From contig CALXAM010000020.1 in NCBI GenBank assembly GCA_944386285.1, forward strand, positions 1-64,000: a DNA stretch of 64,000 nt, read 5' to 3'. Positions within the stretch are counted from its first letter, which is position 1, and every line of letters starts with the position of its first letter. Of the stretch, positions 7,013 to 17,079 are shown one piece after another. This stretch comes from an uncultured Clostridia bacterium (lineage in GTDB: Bacteria; Bacillota; Clostridia; Oscillospirales; Ruminococcaceae). The notes under the pieces were generated by a model. The model had not been told where the DNA came from. It worked only from the letters and a program-made list of their open reading frames with translations, and made no database searches. The position numbers and the translations under genes were made by a program.

Positions 7013-9271
7013 GTGCGGAAAAAATCAGCTGCTGTAAAAGAAAAACGGAAATCGAATCCGATAGAACAGGTAAAAAAATCCGGAAGTCGTTCTACAGTGA
7101 CAATCGTGGTAGCGGTTATGCTGTTTTTAATCACTTTTTTGATTCAATTTGTTGCCACCAATATTTTACCTGCTAATCAAGGAGAAATTACCGATTGGCG
7201 ATTTTCAAGCGGTACCGATCCACAAGCCATCAGTGGAGAATTAACCACATATCGTCAAGCAACAGCGGGAGATCGCGTCTCTAAACAGTTTGGTGCACCA
7301 TATGTGCGCCTGCAATATACATTGCCGGCACAGAGTGCAGAGATGCGGCTTGTTATCAAAACGGCATATAACCCCATTCGTGTGGAAGTAGACGGAGAAC
7401 AAGTGCTTCAAAACGGATATGGCGAAAAAACATTTACCGGAAACAGTTATCAAAGCATCCTGCTCCCGGCAGGCGATGCGCGCACGTTGGATTTGTACGT
7501 ATATGCGCCACTGGCTTTTTCAATCAAGGCATATTTGGAACCTGCTCAAATTACAATGGTGCAAAGTTTCACCTATTATATCGGATTCGGAGCATCGATT
7601 GCTGTCATCCTGCTTGGTATTGGTATGTTTTTGTTCAGTATTTTCTTAGCAGCCAAAAGCCGTCATATTCGATGCCTATTACTGCTGTCTATTACGGTTT
7701 GTTTCGCAGGACTCACAGCGCTTCTTTATACCTACAGCAACACTACCATGTTACTGACCGCTTCATATTGGTTTTTTATTCTTTTACTTTCAGAGCTGTT
7801 ATTGATGATGCTCGGGTATATTACCATAGCGGCGTGCTGCAAAAATTCTCTTAAAAATGCGGCTGTTTTCATTCCGGTCGCAATTTTCAGTTTTATTATT
7901 CCATTGTTTGCGACTACATGGGCAGTACGCGCTGCTGCTGTTGTGATGACAGCTGCTCAGCTTTTCCTTGCAATAAAGGCAAACCGTATTTTTGCAAATA
8001 CGACGACACAAGCGGTACCACATATCAAGGTGGTACGGGGGATGCTTATTTACTTTGCCCTCATTAGCATTTACAACACAATCGCATTGTTTTTAGGAAT
8101 AGGACTGTTGTCCGGCTACCTGTTTTCTTGCAGTGTTTTGTTATTATGCGCTGTCATGTTTGTAGTCTATTGCCGTCAAGTTGTGTATTTGGACATTAGA
8201 AATCTAGAACGTGAACATCAGCTGTATGTGGACACTGTTTGGGCAGAAGATGTAAGCGAATTGATCACAAAGATGTTTTCACAAAAGGATGAGACGACAT
8301 TCCTTATTGAAACCGCACATGGATTGTCCGCTATTCTGGAGCGGAATTTAAATGCCATAGGAGAATCTGTTAATGTTCATGTCTGTGTTGGCGTCTATAA
8401 TGGCTCGGAGTTTGTTGAAATTCTTAATGATGGTCCAGTAGAAAATTGCGATTACATATCACTGTATAAACATCTGAAAGATCAGCCTCAAAAACTTTTA
8501 ATTGGTAACACAACCGCAGAGATGCTGTTTCAAGCGAATGACCATAGCGTAATCATTCATTTTGAAAATATTTTATGTGGAATTTCCAGACGCGTAGAAA
8601 ATACAATTCGAACCGTTTATCTTAATTTACTCGCGGTTTTTCAAAATCTAAATCTTGAAAAAGATGTGTCTGATATTCAAGAAGAACTGTTTATCAATCT
8701 TGCAACAGTTGTGGAGCAAAAATATCGCTCTACAAAAAAACATCTTGTTGTCGTAGCGGCACTTTCCTATGAACTTTGCAAGAATCTCGGCATGAGTGAT
8801 GAACGGGCAAATCTGATTTCTTTAGCTGCAATGACACATGATATCGGAAAGATCTTTATCTCAGAGCAGATTCTTGAAAAAGAAAGTCCGCTCACAGAGG
8901 AGGAATTTGAGCAAATGAAGCAGCATACAGAGGCCGGCTTCAATATTCTCTCCCTGCAAAAAGGCGTATTCTTTGAGATGGCGGCAACAATTGCACAGCA
9001 GCACCATGAAAATTTCGATGGAAGTGGATATATCGGCTTGAGCGGTCGCATGATCGCACCTGAAGCACGTCTGGTTCGTGTGATCGATGTCGTAGACGCA
9101 CTGCTTTCCAAACGAAGCTATAAGGAAGCTTGGTCTGCAGAACAAGTGAAGAATTATATTGCACAAGGAAAAAATACGCTGTTTGATCCAACAGTAGTCG
9201 ATGCGTTCCTTTCCTGCGCAGACGATCTGCTTGCATTGCGTACACATATTATAGAGGATGAGAGCATATGA
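7013..9271 (+). CDS. 7TM receptor-like protein with HD-GYP-type phosphohydrolase domain
   Basis: A 752-aa membrane protein. After a signal-anchor helix (about 28-48) there is an extracellular beta-rich domain resembling 7TMR-DISM sensory domains (about 50-180), then about seven membrane helices (185-400), a linker with a possible GAF-like fold and an HD domain (about 555-735). The HD domain keeps HDIGK (His609, Asp610), the later HH pair and the DVVDAL motif. The GYP signature, however, reads GSGYIGLSG: Pro is lost and the loop is one residue shorter than usual. It may be a c-di-GMP phosphodiesterase or a binding-only variant. The start is GTG with GGAGG upstream. Its stop overlaps the next ATG, so it belongs to the operon and could give feedback on the signal. 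Confidence 0.8.
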   Translation: MRKKSAAVKEKRKSNPIEQVKKSGSRSTVTIVVAVMLFLITFLIQFVATNILPANQGEITDWRFSSGTDPQAISGELTTYRQATAGDRVSKQFGAPYVRLQYTLPAQSAEMRLVIKTAYNPIRVEVDGEQVLQNGYGEKTFTGNSYQSILLPAGDARTLDLYVYAPLAFSIKAYLEPAQITMVQSFTYYIGFGASIAVILLGIGMFLFSIFLAAKSRHIRCLLLLSITVCFAGLTALLYTYSNTTMLLTASYWFFILLLSELLLMMLGYITIAACCKNSLKNAAVFIPVAIFSFIIPLFATTWAVRAAAVVMTAAQLFLAIKANRIFANTTTQAVPHIKVVRGMLIYFALISIYNTIALFLGIGLLSGYLFSCSVLLLCAVMFVVYCRQVVYLDIRNLEREHQLYVDTVWAEDVSELITKMFSQKDETTFLIETAHGLSAILERNLNAIGESVNVHVCVGVYNGSEFVEILNDGPVENCDYISLYKHLKDQPQKLLIGNTTAEMLFQANDHSVIIHFENILCGISRRVENTIRTVYLNLLAVFQNLNLEKDVSDIQEELFINLATVVEQKYRSTKKHLVVVAALSYELCKNLGMSDERANLISLAAMTHDIGKIFISEQILEKESPLTEEEFEQMKQHTEAGFNILSLQKGVFFEMAATIAQQHHENFDGSGYIGLSGRMIAPEARLVRVIDVVDALLSKRSYKEAWSAEQVKNYIAQGKNTLFDPTVVDAFLSCADDLLALRTHIIEDESI

Positions 9272-12200
9272 AAAAGTTAAATATCAAAATGTTTCTTAAG
9301 CCTTATTTTTTCATTCCGATTTGTCTGCTGATTTTAGTGGGATTTGCTTTTCTATTTTGGTATCTCACACCGTCTCGGAAACTTTCGGTAGTAGTTGTGG
9401 ACAAAACTGTTCCGGCAACTGCGGCAGATAGCTTTGCGTATCTTGACGATGTATCCAATAACTATCGGAAGCATATCGGCCTTTACTGGCTTATGAACCA
9501 TATGAAGATCGTAAATCCTGAAACAGATCGTGCATATGACTATACAACGGACTATTACGGTCCAAAACTAAATGCAAATAATGAGATTATCGACAGCAAT
9601 TCTATCACAGAACTCGAAACTATTCCGGATTTGCTGTATCTTTCGGATACTTACGGCGTGGAGATCTATGACGGTCACGGAATTTCAGAAGATGAAATGA
9701 ACATGATTTCATTATGTCATTCTTCGGGGTCCGTCGTGATCGGTGAACAGGATATTCTCACCACTGCAACCGATGAGAAAGTCCGCGGTGAGCTTGAGCA
9801 GCTATTCGGCATATCAACGACCGGCTGGGTTGGTCGGTATATTTATGATTTACAGGATTTAACCGATGTACCCTATTGGGCGCCAGATATGTGGCGGGCA
9901 AAATATGGACAAGAATGGAATTGTTCCGGTCCGGGCATCTTACTGGTATCATCAAGCGGTGATATTATCGTATTAGAGGAAAAAACAGATTTTCAGAGTA
10001 AAGATTTACTGACAATTTCTATTGAGGAAGAATATCGCGGCGAATTTGGCAGCAGTTCATTAAATTATTACAACTGGTTTGAGCTGATTGAAGCCGATAG
10101 TTCCACAGAAGTAATTGCGACTTATTCATTTAACGTAAATTCCACCGGCGCTGAAGAGCTGGCAGCAGTTTCAGATACCACAACTTTTGCTGCAGTTACA
10201 CGGCTTCAATCCGAAAATGCGCCAAGTACTTATTATTTTGCAGGAGATTTCAACGACTACACGACACAACTGCAAATCTCCAATTTTATGTTTGCTGACA
10301 TATTCTTTCAACTTTTATCGTTTGACAGAGACGGAGATGTCACTCATTTTTACTGGAGTTTCTATGAACCGATGATGCGCCGCATTATGGGAGATATCTT
10401 AGAAAATCCGGTAACACAAGAAACATATGAGGAACGTCAGATTGCACAAGTAAACGGTGATACCCTTCAGGTGCTAGTTGATGAGGAATGGCAGGATTTT
10501 GATATCAAAGGCTTTAACATCAATGGTGAAGCGCCCGGAGATGAGCAATACACATATACAAGAGATTATTCCTATTATGCGCAGCTGCTGCAATCTCTCG
10601 GAAACATGGGTGGAAACTGTGTTCGCACGTATGATCTACTGCCGCCGGAATTTTATCGTGCTCTCAGCGAATACAATAAATCTGCTGATTCACCCATCTA
10701 TTTGATGCAAGGAATTTTGACACCGCCGGTTATTGATCCTGCTGCAAGTTTCGAAAATATTGCAGCAATCAAGCAAAATATTGCCGCGACCATTCGCGCA
10801 GTACACGGCGAGGGAACGGTTCAAGGCAACGGTACGCGTGAGGAAATGTCCTACTCCTATAACGTGTCACCATATCTGATTGCTTACCTGATTGACCCAC
10901 GTTTCGATGCACAATCGACAGATACTATCTTAAATGGTGTCCATGGCAGTGATCACTATGCCGGAAACTATATCAGCGCAGCCGGGAACGGCGTAGAAGC
11001 GCTTGCAGCAGAACTTTGTGACTACGCACTTGATTTTATGCAGTCAACCTATGGATGCATGCAGCCTGTCAGTGTGTGCGCAGATGCACAGCGATTGACA
11101 GGAGCTTCTTGGATCGAACCGAATCAGAAGACATACAATCTATCCAATCTCACAACTTCTGAAGCAGCGAATGGATTGTATTTCACTTCCTATTCGCTCG
11201 ACTCAGATGATACAGCACTGCTTAACAATGAAGCGCATTTTTCACAGGCATACGCGGATACAACAGGCGCATTTGCTTGGGGAGGATATATTGCGGAGGT
11301 CAAATCTCTTTGCAGTGGTCCGATCTTAATTGACCGCGCCGGCCTTTCAACAAGTTCAAACATGTTTGAGCAAGAAAGCACTGTAAATGGATTGAGTGAA
11401 CGAGAGCAGGGAGAAGGCTTGGTTCGTATGCTTACCGCAGCGAACAATCAAAAATACATGGGCATGCTGATTGCAGATCTCAATGATAACTGGAGCGCTT
11501 CCTCTGAGGAGGCACAAAAGTATACCCTGCCTGCTTCGAACAATGGACTTTGGCAGAATCCTACCGATCGGGCAGAAAATACCGGTGTAGTGGCTGTGGA
11601 ATCGGTTCTGCCGTCTGAGGTGGCAATGCAGCTCAATGATAACAGCGAAAACAGCCTCATGAAGCAGATGCAGATTTCTTACAATGAATCTTATCTCTAT
11701 CTCACCGTACTGCTCAGTGCTGATATCGACTATGATCTCAATGAAATGATCATTGGTATTGACTCTTATCAGCGTAATGACGGTGAATATTTCTACGATG
11801 CAAATTACTATGCAAACAGCCAGTCCGGTATGGAATATATCATCAAGTTTGAGAGTAAAACATCAGCTGCGCTGTATGTAACCAAGAGTTACAATCGCAA
11901 TACTGGAGGTTATGCATCAAAAGAAAGTTACACCGCCGATTATGATCTGGTATCCGTGCTGAATTACGGAAACTTCACAGAATCAAATACACACTTCTAT
12001 CAGGCAGGTGTGACTGTCCGGCTGCGTATTCCTTGGGCAATGCTCAATTTTACTGATCCAGCAAACGCACTTGTAATCAACGGACAAGAAAATGGGGCAT
12101 TAAAAACAACGGAAACCGACGGAATGATCTTTTCGGTACTAATTGGCAGCAAAGAGACGAAGGACACAGCATACATTTTCCCTGAATCCAAAAAGTCTGT

Positions 12201-12309
12201 TGGATATAAACGACTCAATTTAGTACCGTGGACAGCTTCTGATGTAACTTACACCATACGCGATAAAGAGAGCACCGGAATTATTCGTCGGTATTTTATG
12301 GCATCCTGA
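9268..12309 (+). CDS. Membrane-anchored glycosidase-like protein with degenerate active site
   Basis: A 1013-aa protein with one N-terminal signal-anchor helix (about 14-32) and the rest outside the cell. Residues 35-370 form a domain I could not assign; it has a Rossmann or amidotransferase-like feel (VVVDKTVP, SSGSVVIGE). Residues about 390-740 align with the barrel of the two paralogues at 14867 and 17080 (FDIKGFNINGEAPG, NCVRTYDLLPPEFYRAL). The acid/base region is LIDPRF near Ile542 instead of G-x-E-x-DP, and the nucleophile strand reads PILIDRAG, with Arg690 at the position of Glu in IAEFG. It is therefore probably non-catalytic. A C-terminal beta domain (about 770-1000) resembles CBM9. 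The ATG overlaps the upstream stop. A structural or glycan-guiding role is likely. Confidence 0.7.
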   Translation: MKKLNIKMFLKPYFFIPICLLILVGFAFLFWYLTPSRKLSVVVVDKTVPATAADSFAYLDDVSNNYRKHIGLYWLMNHMKIVNPETDRAYDYTTDYYGPKLNANNEIIDSNSITELETIPDLLYLSDTYGVEIYDGHGISEDEMNMISLCHSSGSVVIGEQDILTTATDEKVRGELEQLFGISTTGWVGRYIYDLQDLTDVPYWAPDMWRAKYGQEWNCSGPGILLVSSSGDIIVLEEKTDFQSKDLLTISIEEEYRGEFGSSSLNYYNWFELIEADSSTEVIATYSFNVNSTGAEELAAVSDTTTFAAVTRLQSENAPSTYYFAGDFNDYTTQLQISNFMFADIFFQLLSFDRDGDVTHFYWSFYEPMMRRIMGDILENPVTQETYEERQIAQVNGDTLQVLVDEEWQDFDIKGFNINGEAPGDEQYTYTRDYSYYAQLLQSLGNMGGNCVRTYDLLPPEFYRALSEYNKSADSPIYLMQGILTPPVIDPAASFENIAAIKQNIAATIRAVHGEGTVQGNGTREEMSYSYNVSPYLIAYLIDPRFDAQSTDTILNGVHGSDHYAGNYISAAGNGVEALAAELCDYALDFMQSTYGCMQPVSVCADAQRLTGASWIEPNQKTYNLSNLTTSEAANGLYFTSYSLDSDDTALLNNEAHFSQAYADTTGAFAWGGYIAEVKSLCSGPILIDRAGLSTSSNMFEQESTVNGLSEREQGEGLVRMLTAANNQKYMGMLIADLNDNWSASSEEAQKYTLPASNNGLWQNPTDRAENTGVVAVESVLPSEVAMQLNDNSENSLMKQMQISYNESYLYLTVLLSADIDYDLNEMIIGIDSYQRNDGEYFYDANYYANSQSGMEYIIKFESKTSAALYVTKSYNRNTGGYASKESYTADYDLVSVLNYGNFTESNTHFYQAGVTVRLRIPWAMLNFTDPANALVINGQENGALKTTETDGMIFSVLIGSKETKDTAYIFPESKKSVGYKRLNLVPWTASDVTYTIRDKESTGIIRRYFMAS

Positions 12310-12345
12310 GATGAACCGTAAAGTAAGAAAAACGGGGGTGACTGA

Positions 12346-13446
12346 ATGACAGAGTTTTCTTACGAAATATTAGCAGCATCACTAATTATCGGCTTCCTCG
12401 TATTGCTGTGTGGGGAATATCTCTGGTTATATATTCTTTCAAAGAAAAACGAAGAATCGAATCTGTACAAACACGAGGTCAATGAACGGATCCATTCGTT
12501 GATGGAAGCATTCTTGTATGCACCAACCGAGTCGTCAAGACAAGTCGAATTTGACGCGTTAATCAAATATATCGGAGATGAGCCTGTCAAAAAAGATGAA
12601 GCAGCTGCCCAGTTTATTCAGCTGCTTCATCGTGCAGAGGATATTCCTCCTGAAAAATTCACGGCACTCAATAGCCTTTATGAACGACTTGATCCAATCT
12701 CGTTTTATGTACAAGGTCTTCAAAATGGAAATGTGTATGAAAAAAGTTATGCGGTCAGACGGCTTGCCGATTTTAATGCAACTGACAAAATAGAAGAAAT
12801 CCGCAAACTGCTTTCAAACCGCAATGCTGATGTTGTATATAACGCAGCAATGGCGCTTTCTGAATTGGGAGATACCGATTCAGTGGTGATCTTCTCCAAA
12901 AAATGTGAAACCAATCGTTTTTACTCCCATCGTCTGTTACTTGAGCTGTTCCAAGCTTATACTGGTGACCGTGTTGCATTGGTACATCGTTTAGATGAAG
13001 AATGCAATAACTATATTAAAGCCACGGTCATTAAAGCGTATACCGCAGATTGTCTGGGTGCGTTGGCAGGATTATATATTGACGGCATGTCAAGTCAAGA
13101 TGCAAATTTAAAAATTGCCTGTGTAAAAGCACTGGCGCAGCTTGGAAATCCAGAATATGAGCAGAAGATGGAAATTGCACTCAATGATAAAAACTGGGTG
13201 GTACGGTTGGCAGCTGTTTCGGGGCTTGAGAAAATTGGAACGCCAACCGCATTGGAGGCGCTTGTTACCGCGACACAAGATGAAGAATGGTGGGTTCGTA
13301 CTGCAGCGGCAAGAGCTATTGTCCACATTGATTTTCAACTGGTTTATGTGGAAAAAGTACTCAGTGGATACGATAAATACGCGGCAGACGCAGTGAAAAA
13401 CGCGTTGTATAAACAGATCAATATGAATGGAGGTGGTTTGCAATGA
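12346..13446 (+). CDS. Membrane-anchored HEAT-repeat protein
   Basis: A 366-aa protein with one N-terminal membrane helix (about 8-32) and a cytoplasmic-looking alpha solenoid. HEAT-like repeats are clear from about residue 125 on: AVRRLADFNATD, VYNAAMALSELGD, KIACVKALAQLGN, VVRLAAVSGLEKIG and VRTAAARAIVHID. HEAT solenoids act as protein-binding scaffolds. The stop overlaps the ATG of the glycosyltransferase by four bases, so the two are translationally coupled and probably interact. CGGGGGTG lies before the ATG. It is not a PilZ or BcsB protein; no c-di-GMP-binding motif is visible. Confidence 0.8.
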   Translation: MTEFSYEILAASLIIGFLVLLCGEYLWLYILSKKNEESNLYKHEVNERIHSLMEAFLYAPTESSRQVEFDALIKYIGDEPVKKDEAAAQFIQLLHRAEDIPPEKFTALNSLYERLDPISFYVQGLQNGNVYEKSYAVRRLADFNATDKIEEIRKLLSNRNADVVYNAAMALSELGDTDSVVIFSKKCETNRFYSHRLLLELFQAYTGDRVALVHRLDEECNNYIKATVIKAYTADCLGALAGLYIDGMSSQDANLKIACVKALAQLGNPEYEQKMEIALNDKNWVVRLAAVSGLEKIGTPTALEALVTATQDEEWWVRTAAARAIVHIDFQLVYVEKVLSGYDKYAADAVKNALYKQINMNGGGLQ

Positions 13447-14870
13447 CTTTTTTGAATATCGTTCGAAGCTTTATCCGTTTCTTTAACTATTTCTGTATGG
13501 CCTATACGATTTTGCTTGGTATCATCTATCTGATTCAGCTGTTCACTGCTTTAAAAAAGGTGAGAAAGCAGGAAAAGAGAAAAATTTCTGAGGATCATAT
13601 GCGTTATGCGACATCAAAAAATCTTTTACCCATTTCCTTGATCGTCCCTGCGCATAACGAACAGGAAAACATCGTCCATAACGTAAAAGATTTGCTTCAG
13701 CTTGATTATCCGCAATTCGAGGTTATCGTCGTAAATGACGGTTCTACAGACAGTACACACGATAAAATGATTGAAGCGTTCAAACTTTATCCGATTGAGA
13801 GCGCGATGAAAATCAAAATTCCGACAAAGGAAATTTATCATGTCTATTATAATATCGAATATCCGAATCTCTATTATATTGATAAGGCAAACGGCGGAAA
13901 ATCTGATGCGCTGAATGCTGGAATCAATCAGTCACAGTATCCGCTTTATGCCTGTCTGGATGCTGACTCCCGTATTGAACGCGATGCACTTTTAATTTTG
14001 GGCGAGGAATTTTTGAAGGATACCACCACTGTTGTGGCAGGTGGTTTCGTGCGTATTGCAAACGGCTCCGTTATTGAAGGCGGCGAATGGAAACGATTTG
14101 ATATTCCAAAACGAATGGTAGAACGTTTTCAAATCGTAGAGTATTTTCGTTCGTTCCTTGCAGGACGACTTTCATGGGGAAAGGCGTTGCTCATTGTCTC
14201 AGGTGCATTTGGTGTGTTTAATAAGCAGGTCGTCATCGACGCCGGCGGATATAAAACAAATACCATTGGTGAGGATATGGAAATTGTGGTGCGTGTCCAT
14301 CGTTTCATGCGCACACACAAACGAAAATATATGGTGAAATTCTGTCCCGAGGCAATTTGTTGGACACAGGGGCCAATGAGTTTTACCGATTTGCAGAGCC
14401 AACGGCGTCGCTGGCAGATTGGTCTATTCGACACATTAAAATCACATATTATCATGACGTTAAACCCACGCTTTCGTTCGGTTGGACTGCTCTCCATCCC
14501 CTACAGCTGGTTGTTTGAATTTTTGGGAACCGTGGTGGAAACGCTCGGATACTTCATCATTCCGTTTTCCCTTTTAATGGGAGAGCTCAACATGTATTTC
14601 TTTATCCTCTATTTCTTCTTGTCTGTCATGCTTGGCATTATGCTTTCTGTTGGCGGAATTATTCTTGAACAGAATACGCGAAAAGGATGTATGTCTTCGA
14701 GTCAGGCAATGAAGCTTTCACTTTATGCAATTTTAGAGAATTTCGGTTATCGGCAGGCGATTACACTGTTCCGCTTCGGAGGAATTGTTCGGTATCGCAA
14801 ATATAAAAGCAGTTGGGGACAAATTAAGCGTAGGGAATTTAACACCATGACTGAAAGGAAAAAAGCATGA
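13443..14870 (+). CDS. Processive family-2 glycosyltransferase (polysaccharide synthase)
   Basis: A 475-aa inner-membrane GT2 enzyme predicted to polymerise a beta-linked polysaccharide from nucleotide sugars and move it across the membrane. All signatures of processive GT2 enzymes are visible: VVNDGST, ANGGKSDALN, CLDADSR (DxD), IGEDMEI (ED) and QSQRRRWQIG (QxxRW). One helix precedes the catalytic domain (about 15-37) and two or three follow (about 345-440). The size and layout resemble PgaC/IcaA or the short BcsA-like synthases without PilZ, so c-di-GMP is unlikely to act on it directly; control comes through the riboswitch. It overlaps genes on both sides by four bases. The product sugar cannot be told from sequence alone. 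Confidence 0.9.
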   Translation: MTFLNIVRSFIRFFNYFCMAYTILLGIIYLIQLFTALKKVRKQEKRKISEDHMRYATSKNLLPISLIVPAHNEQENIVHNVKDLLQLDYPQFEVIVVNDGSTDSTHDKMIEAFKLYPIESAMKIKIPTKEIYHVYYNIEYPNLYYIDKANGGKSDALNAGINQSQYPLYACLDADSRIERDALLILGEEFLKDTTTVVAGGFVRIANGSVIEGGEWKRFDIPKRMVERFQIVEYFRSFLAGRLSWGKALLIVSGAFGVFNKQVVIDAGGYKTNTIGEDMEIVVRVHRFMRTHKRKYMVKFCPEAICWTQGPMSFTDLQSQRRRWQIGLFDTLKSHIIMTLNPRFRSVGLLSIPYSWLFEFLGTVVETLGYFIIPFSLLMGELNMYFFILYFFLSVMLGIMLSVGGIILEQNTRKGCMSSSQAMKLSLYAILENFGYRQAITLFRFGGIVRYRKYKSSWGQIKRREFNTMTERKKA

Positions 14871-17077
14871 AAAAATGGTTGCTTTATGTTGGAAGCACCC
14901 TCTTAATTCTCGCCTTTATGGTGCAGATGGGCTGGCTTCAAATAATAGGGATTAACCGCATCTCTTTCGGCGGCGATCGTCCTGATGAGGTCAATCGTGT
15001 TGACACGCAAGACTATGTAATCGAGGACGGTGTAGCCTATCGGATCAAAGCGGAAGGTGAATATTTTTATCAGTATTCCCGTGAAGATGATCAGTGGGAA
15101 AAGGTGTTTTGGAAAGGTGTAAATATCGGCGCAGGCGAACCTGGATTGTTTCCAGGCGAACTGACAATCAGCTATGATGATTATTTGCACTGGTTTGGTT
15201 ATATTTCTGAGATGAACTGCAACTGTATTCGTGTATACACTACCATGCGGCCGCAGTTTTATCAGGCGCTGTACGACTTTAACAGCACCGCAGAAAATCC
15301 GTTGTATTTATTCCATGGTGTCTGGATGGATGAAGATGACATCACAACATATGCCGACGTTTATGCTGAAAACGAAAAGATTAAAAATGAATTCATACAA
15401 GATGCACTCAATTGCGTAGATGTGGTAATGGGAAATGCCGTTCTTCCGGAACGAGCGGGCTTCGCTTCGGGCACCTACACAGCAGATGTATCCAGATGGC
15501 TTGCCGGATGGATTTTGGGCATTGAAAGTGACCCGAAATTTATTCAAAGCACCAACGACTTAAATCCTGATAAAAGCACATATGAGGGAACTTATCTGTA
15601 TACCTATGGCGCTACGCCGTTTGAAGCGTTTTACTGTGAAGCAGGCGATAAAGTAATCTCCTATATGACGGAAAATTATGGGATACAATGTCCTGTGGCT
15701 TTTGCAAACTGGGTAACGACCGATCCTCTTTCCCATCCGCAGGAACCGCATGAAGACGAGGATTTGCTTACATTCAATACAGAAAGCATCAAAAGCCGTT
15801 CATCATATAAGTCAAATCTGTTTGCATCCTATCACGTTTATCCATACTATCCGGACTCAATGAACTATCAAACGGATTATCTTGCGTATATTGATGATGA
15901 CGGTAAAGTAAATCCTTACGAGGCATATTTAAAAGATCTAAAATTGGCACATACTGTACCGATTATCATTGCAGAGTTCGGCGTTCCAACCAGCCGTGGT
16001 ATAACGCATCAGAGCGTTATGGGGTACGACCAGGGCGGCGTTGACGAAACAGAACAAGGAGATATGCTGGCTGACATGTATCAATCTATTTATGACTGCA
16101 GCTATGCGGGAGCGATTGCTTTTACCTGGCAGGATGAATGGTTTAAACGTACATGGAACAATGAAAGCCTTGATATTGCAGACGCCCGTCCTTATTGGTC
16201 CAATATTCAGACTTCAGAACAAAACTTTGGCATTCTGGCATTTGACCCAGGAGAAGAGCAAACGGTATGCGTGCTTGACGGCAATACAAAAGAATGGACC
16301 GAAGATGATTTGATTACTTCGGGAAACTGCGGCGATCTTTATATGATGAGCGACGAACGATACGTTTACTTTATGGTTCAGTTCAGTGAAGATTTTGACT
16401 ATCAATTTGAGAAGGATACCTTGTTAATTCCAATTGATACGATCAGCGAACAGGGCAATACGAAAATGAATGACACAGGAACAACCTTTGATAGTGCGGC
16501 TGACTTTGTCCTGTGGATTAACGGATGGGACAATTCCCGGATTGTTGTGGACTCATACTACGATTCGTTCTATTTTCTTTATGGCGATCAATATGCGATG
16601 ATTCCAAAGGTTTCGGATATTGCAACCAAAGACAGCGGACGATTTAATCAAATGATGATGTGTATGGGATATGAAATGACAATTCCCGGCAGCAATCAGG
16701 TGATTCCGTTTAATAGTTATGAAACGGGAAAACTCGCTTACGGAAACGGTGATCCCAATAGTGACGATTATCAATCACTGTCGGACTTTATTTATAATGC
16801 CCAAGATGGTACATTGGAAATCCGCATTCCATGGCAGCTTCTCAATGTAATGGACCCTTCAACCAAACAGATCATGAGCGATTTTTATACCGAACAGAAT
16901 ATCACACCGACCGACTTTGAGCAGTTTACCGTTGGTTTAGGCGTTTTAACACAAGAAAACCAGAGAATCTCTTTGGATGGAGCATATACATATGATACTT
17001 GGAAAATGCCAACTTATCATGAACGACTTAAGCCTTCTTATACGATATTGCAGGAAGCGCTGAAGGAGTTGAATTAA
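14867..17077 (+). CDS. Membrane-anchored glycoside-hydrolase-like protein with CBM9-like domain
   Basis: A 736-aa extracellular protein held by an N-terminal signal anchor (about 5-25). A clan GH-A-like barrel spans about 50-450: FWKGVNIGAGEPG, then NCNCIRVYTTMRPQFYQALY (strand with conserved Arg). Glu220 in LGIESDP is the candidate acid/base and Glu370 in IIIAEFGVPTS the candidate nucleophile; IAFTWQDEWFKRTW closes the barrel. The C-terminal part (about 465-730) is beta-rich and resembles CBM9. It is a paralogue of the next gene and of the degenerate protein at 9268. The ATG overlaps the synthase stop, so it is coupled to polymer synthesis and may trim or remodel the nascent polysaccharide or transfer it to another acceptor. 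The family number is not certain (GH2/GH5-related). Confidence 0.75.
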   Translation: MKKWLLYVGSTLLILAFMVQMGWLQIIGINRISFGGDRPDEVNRVDTQDYVIEDGVAYRIKAEGEYFYQYSREDDQWEKVFWKGVNIGAGEPGLFPGELTISYDDYLHWFGYISEMNCNCIRVYTTMRPQFYQALYDFNSTAENPLYLFHGVWMDEDDITTYADVYAENEKIKNEFIQDALNCVDVVMGNAVLPERAGFASGTYTADVSRWLAGWILGIESDPKFIQSTNDLNPDKSTYEGTYLYTYGATPFEAFYCEAGDKVISYMTENYGIQCPVAFANWVTTDPLSHPQEPHEDEDLLTFNTESIKSRSSYKSNLFASYHVYPYYPDSMNYQTDYLAYIDDDGKVNPYEAYLKDLKLAHTVPIIIAEFGVPTSRGITHQSVMGYDQGGVDETEQGDMLADMYQSIYDCSYAGAIAFTWQDEWFKRTWNNESLDIADARPYWSNIQTSEQNFGILAFDPGEEQTVCVLDGNTKEWTEDDLITSGNCGDLYMMSDERYVYFMVQFSEDFDYQFEKDTLLIPIDTISEQGNTKMNDTGTTFDSAADFVLWINGWDNSRIVVDSYYDSFYFLYGDQYAMIPKVSDIATKDSGRFNQMMMCMGYEMTIPGSNQVIPFNSYETGKLAYGNGDPNSDDYQSLSDFIYNAQDGTLEIRIPWQLLNVMDPSTKQIMSDFYTEQNITPTDFEQFTVGLGVLTQENQRISLDGAYTYDTWKMPTYHERLKPSYTILQEALKELN

Positions 17078-17079
17078 CC

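Noticed and set aside
13443-14870. PilZ domain at the C-terminus of the GT2 synthase
   Set aside because: The protein ends soon after its last membrane helix with a short basic tail; no RxxxR or DxSxxG motif is present.
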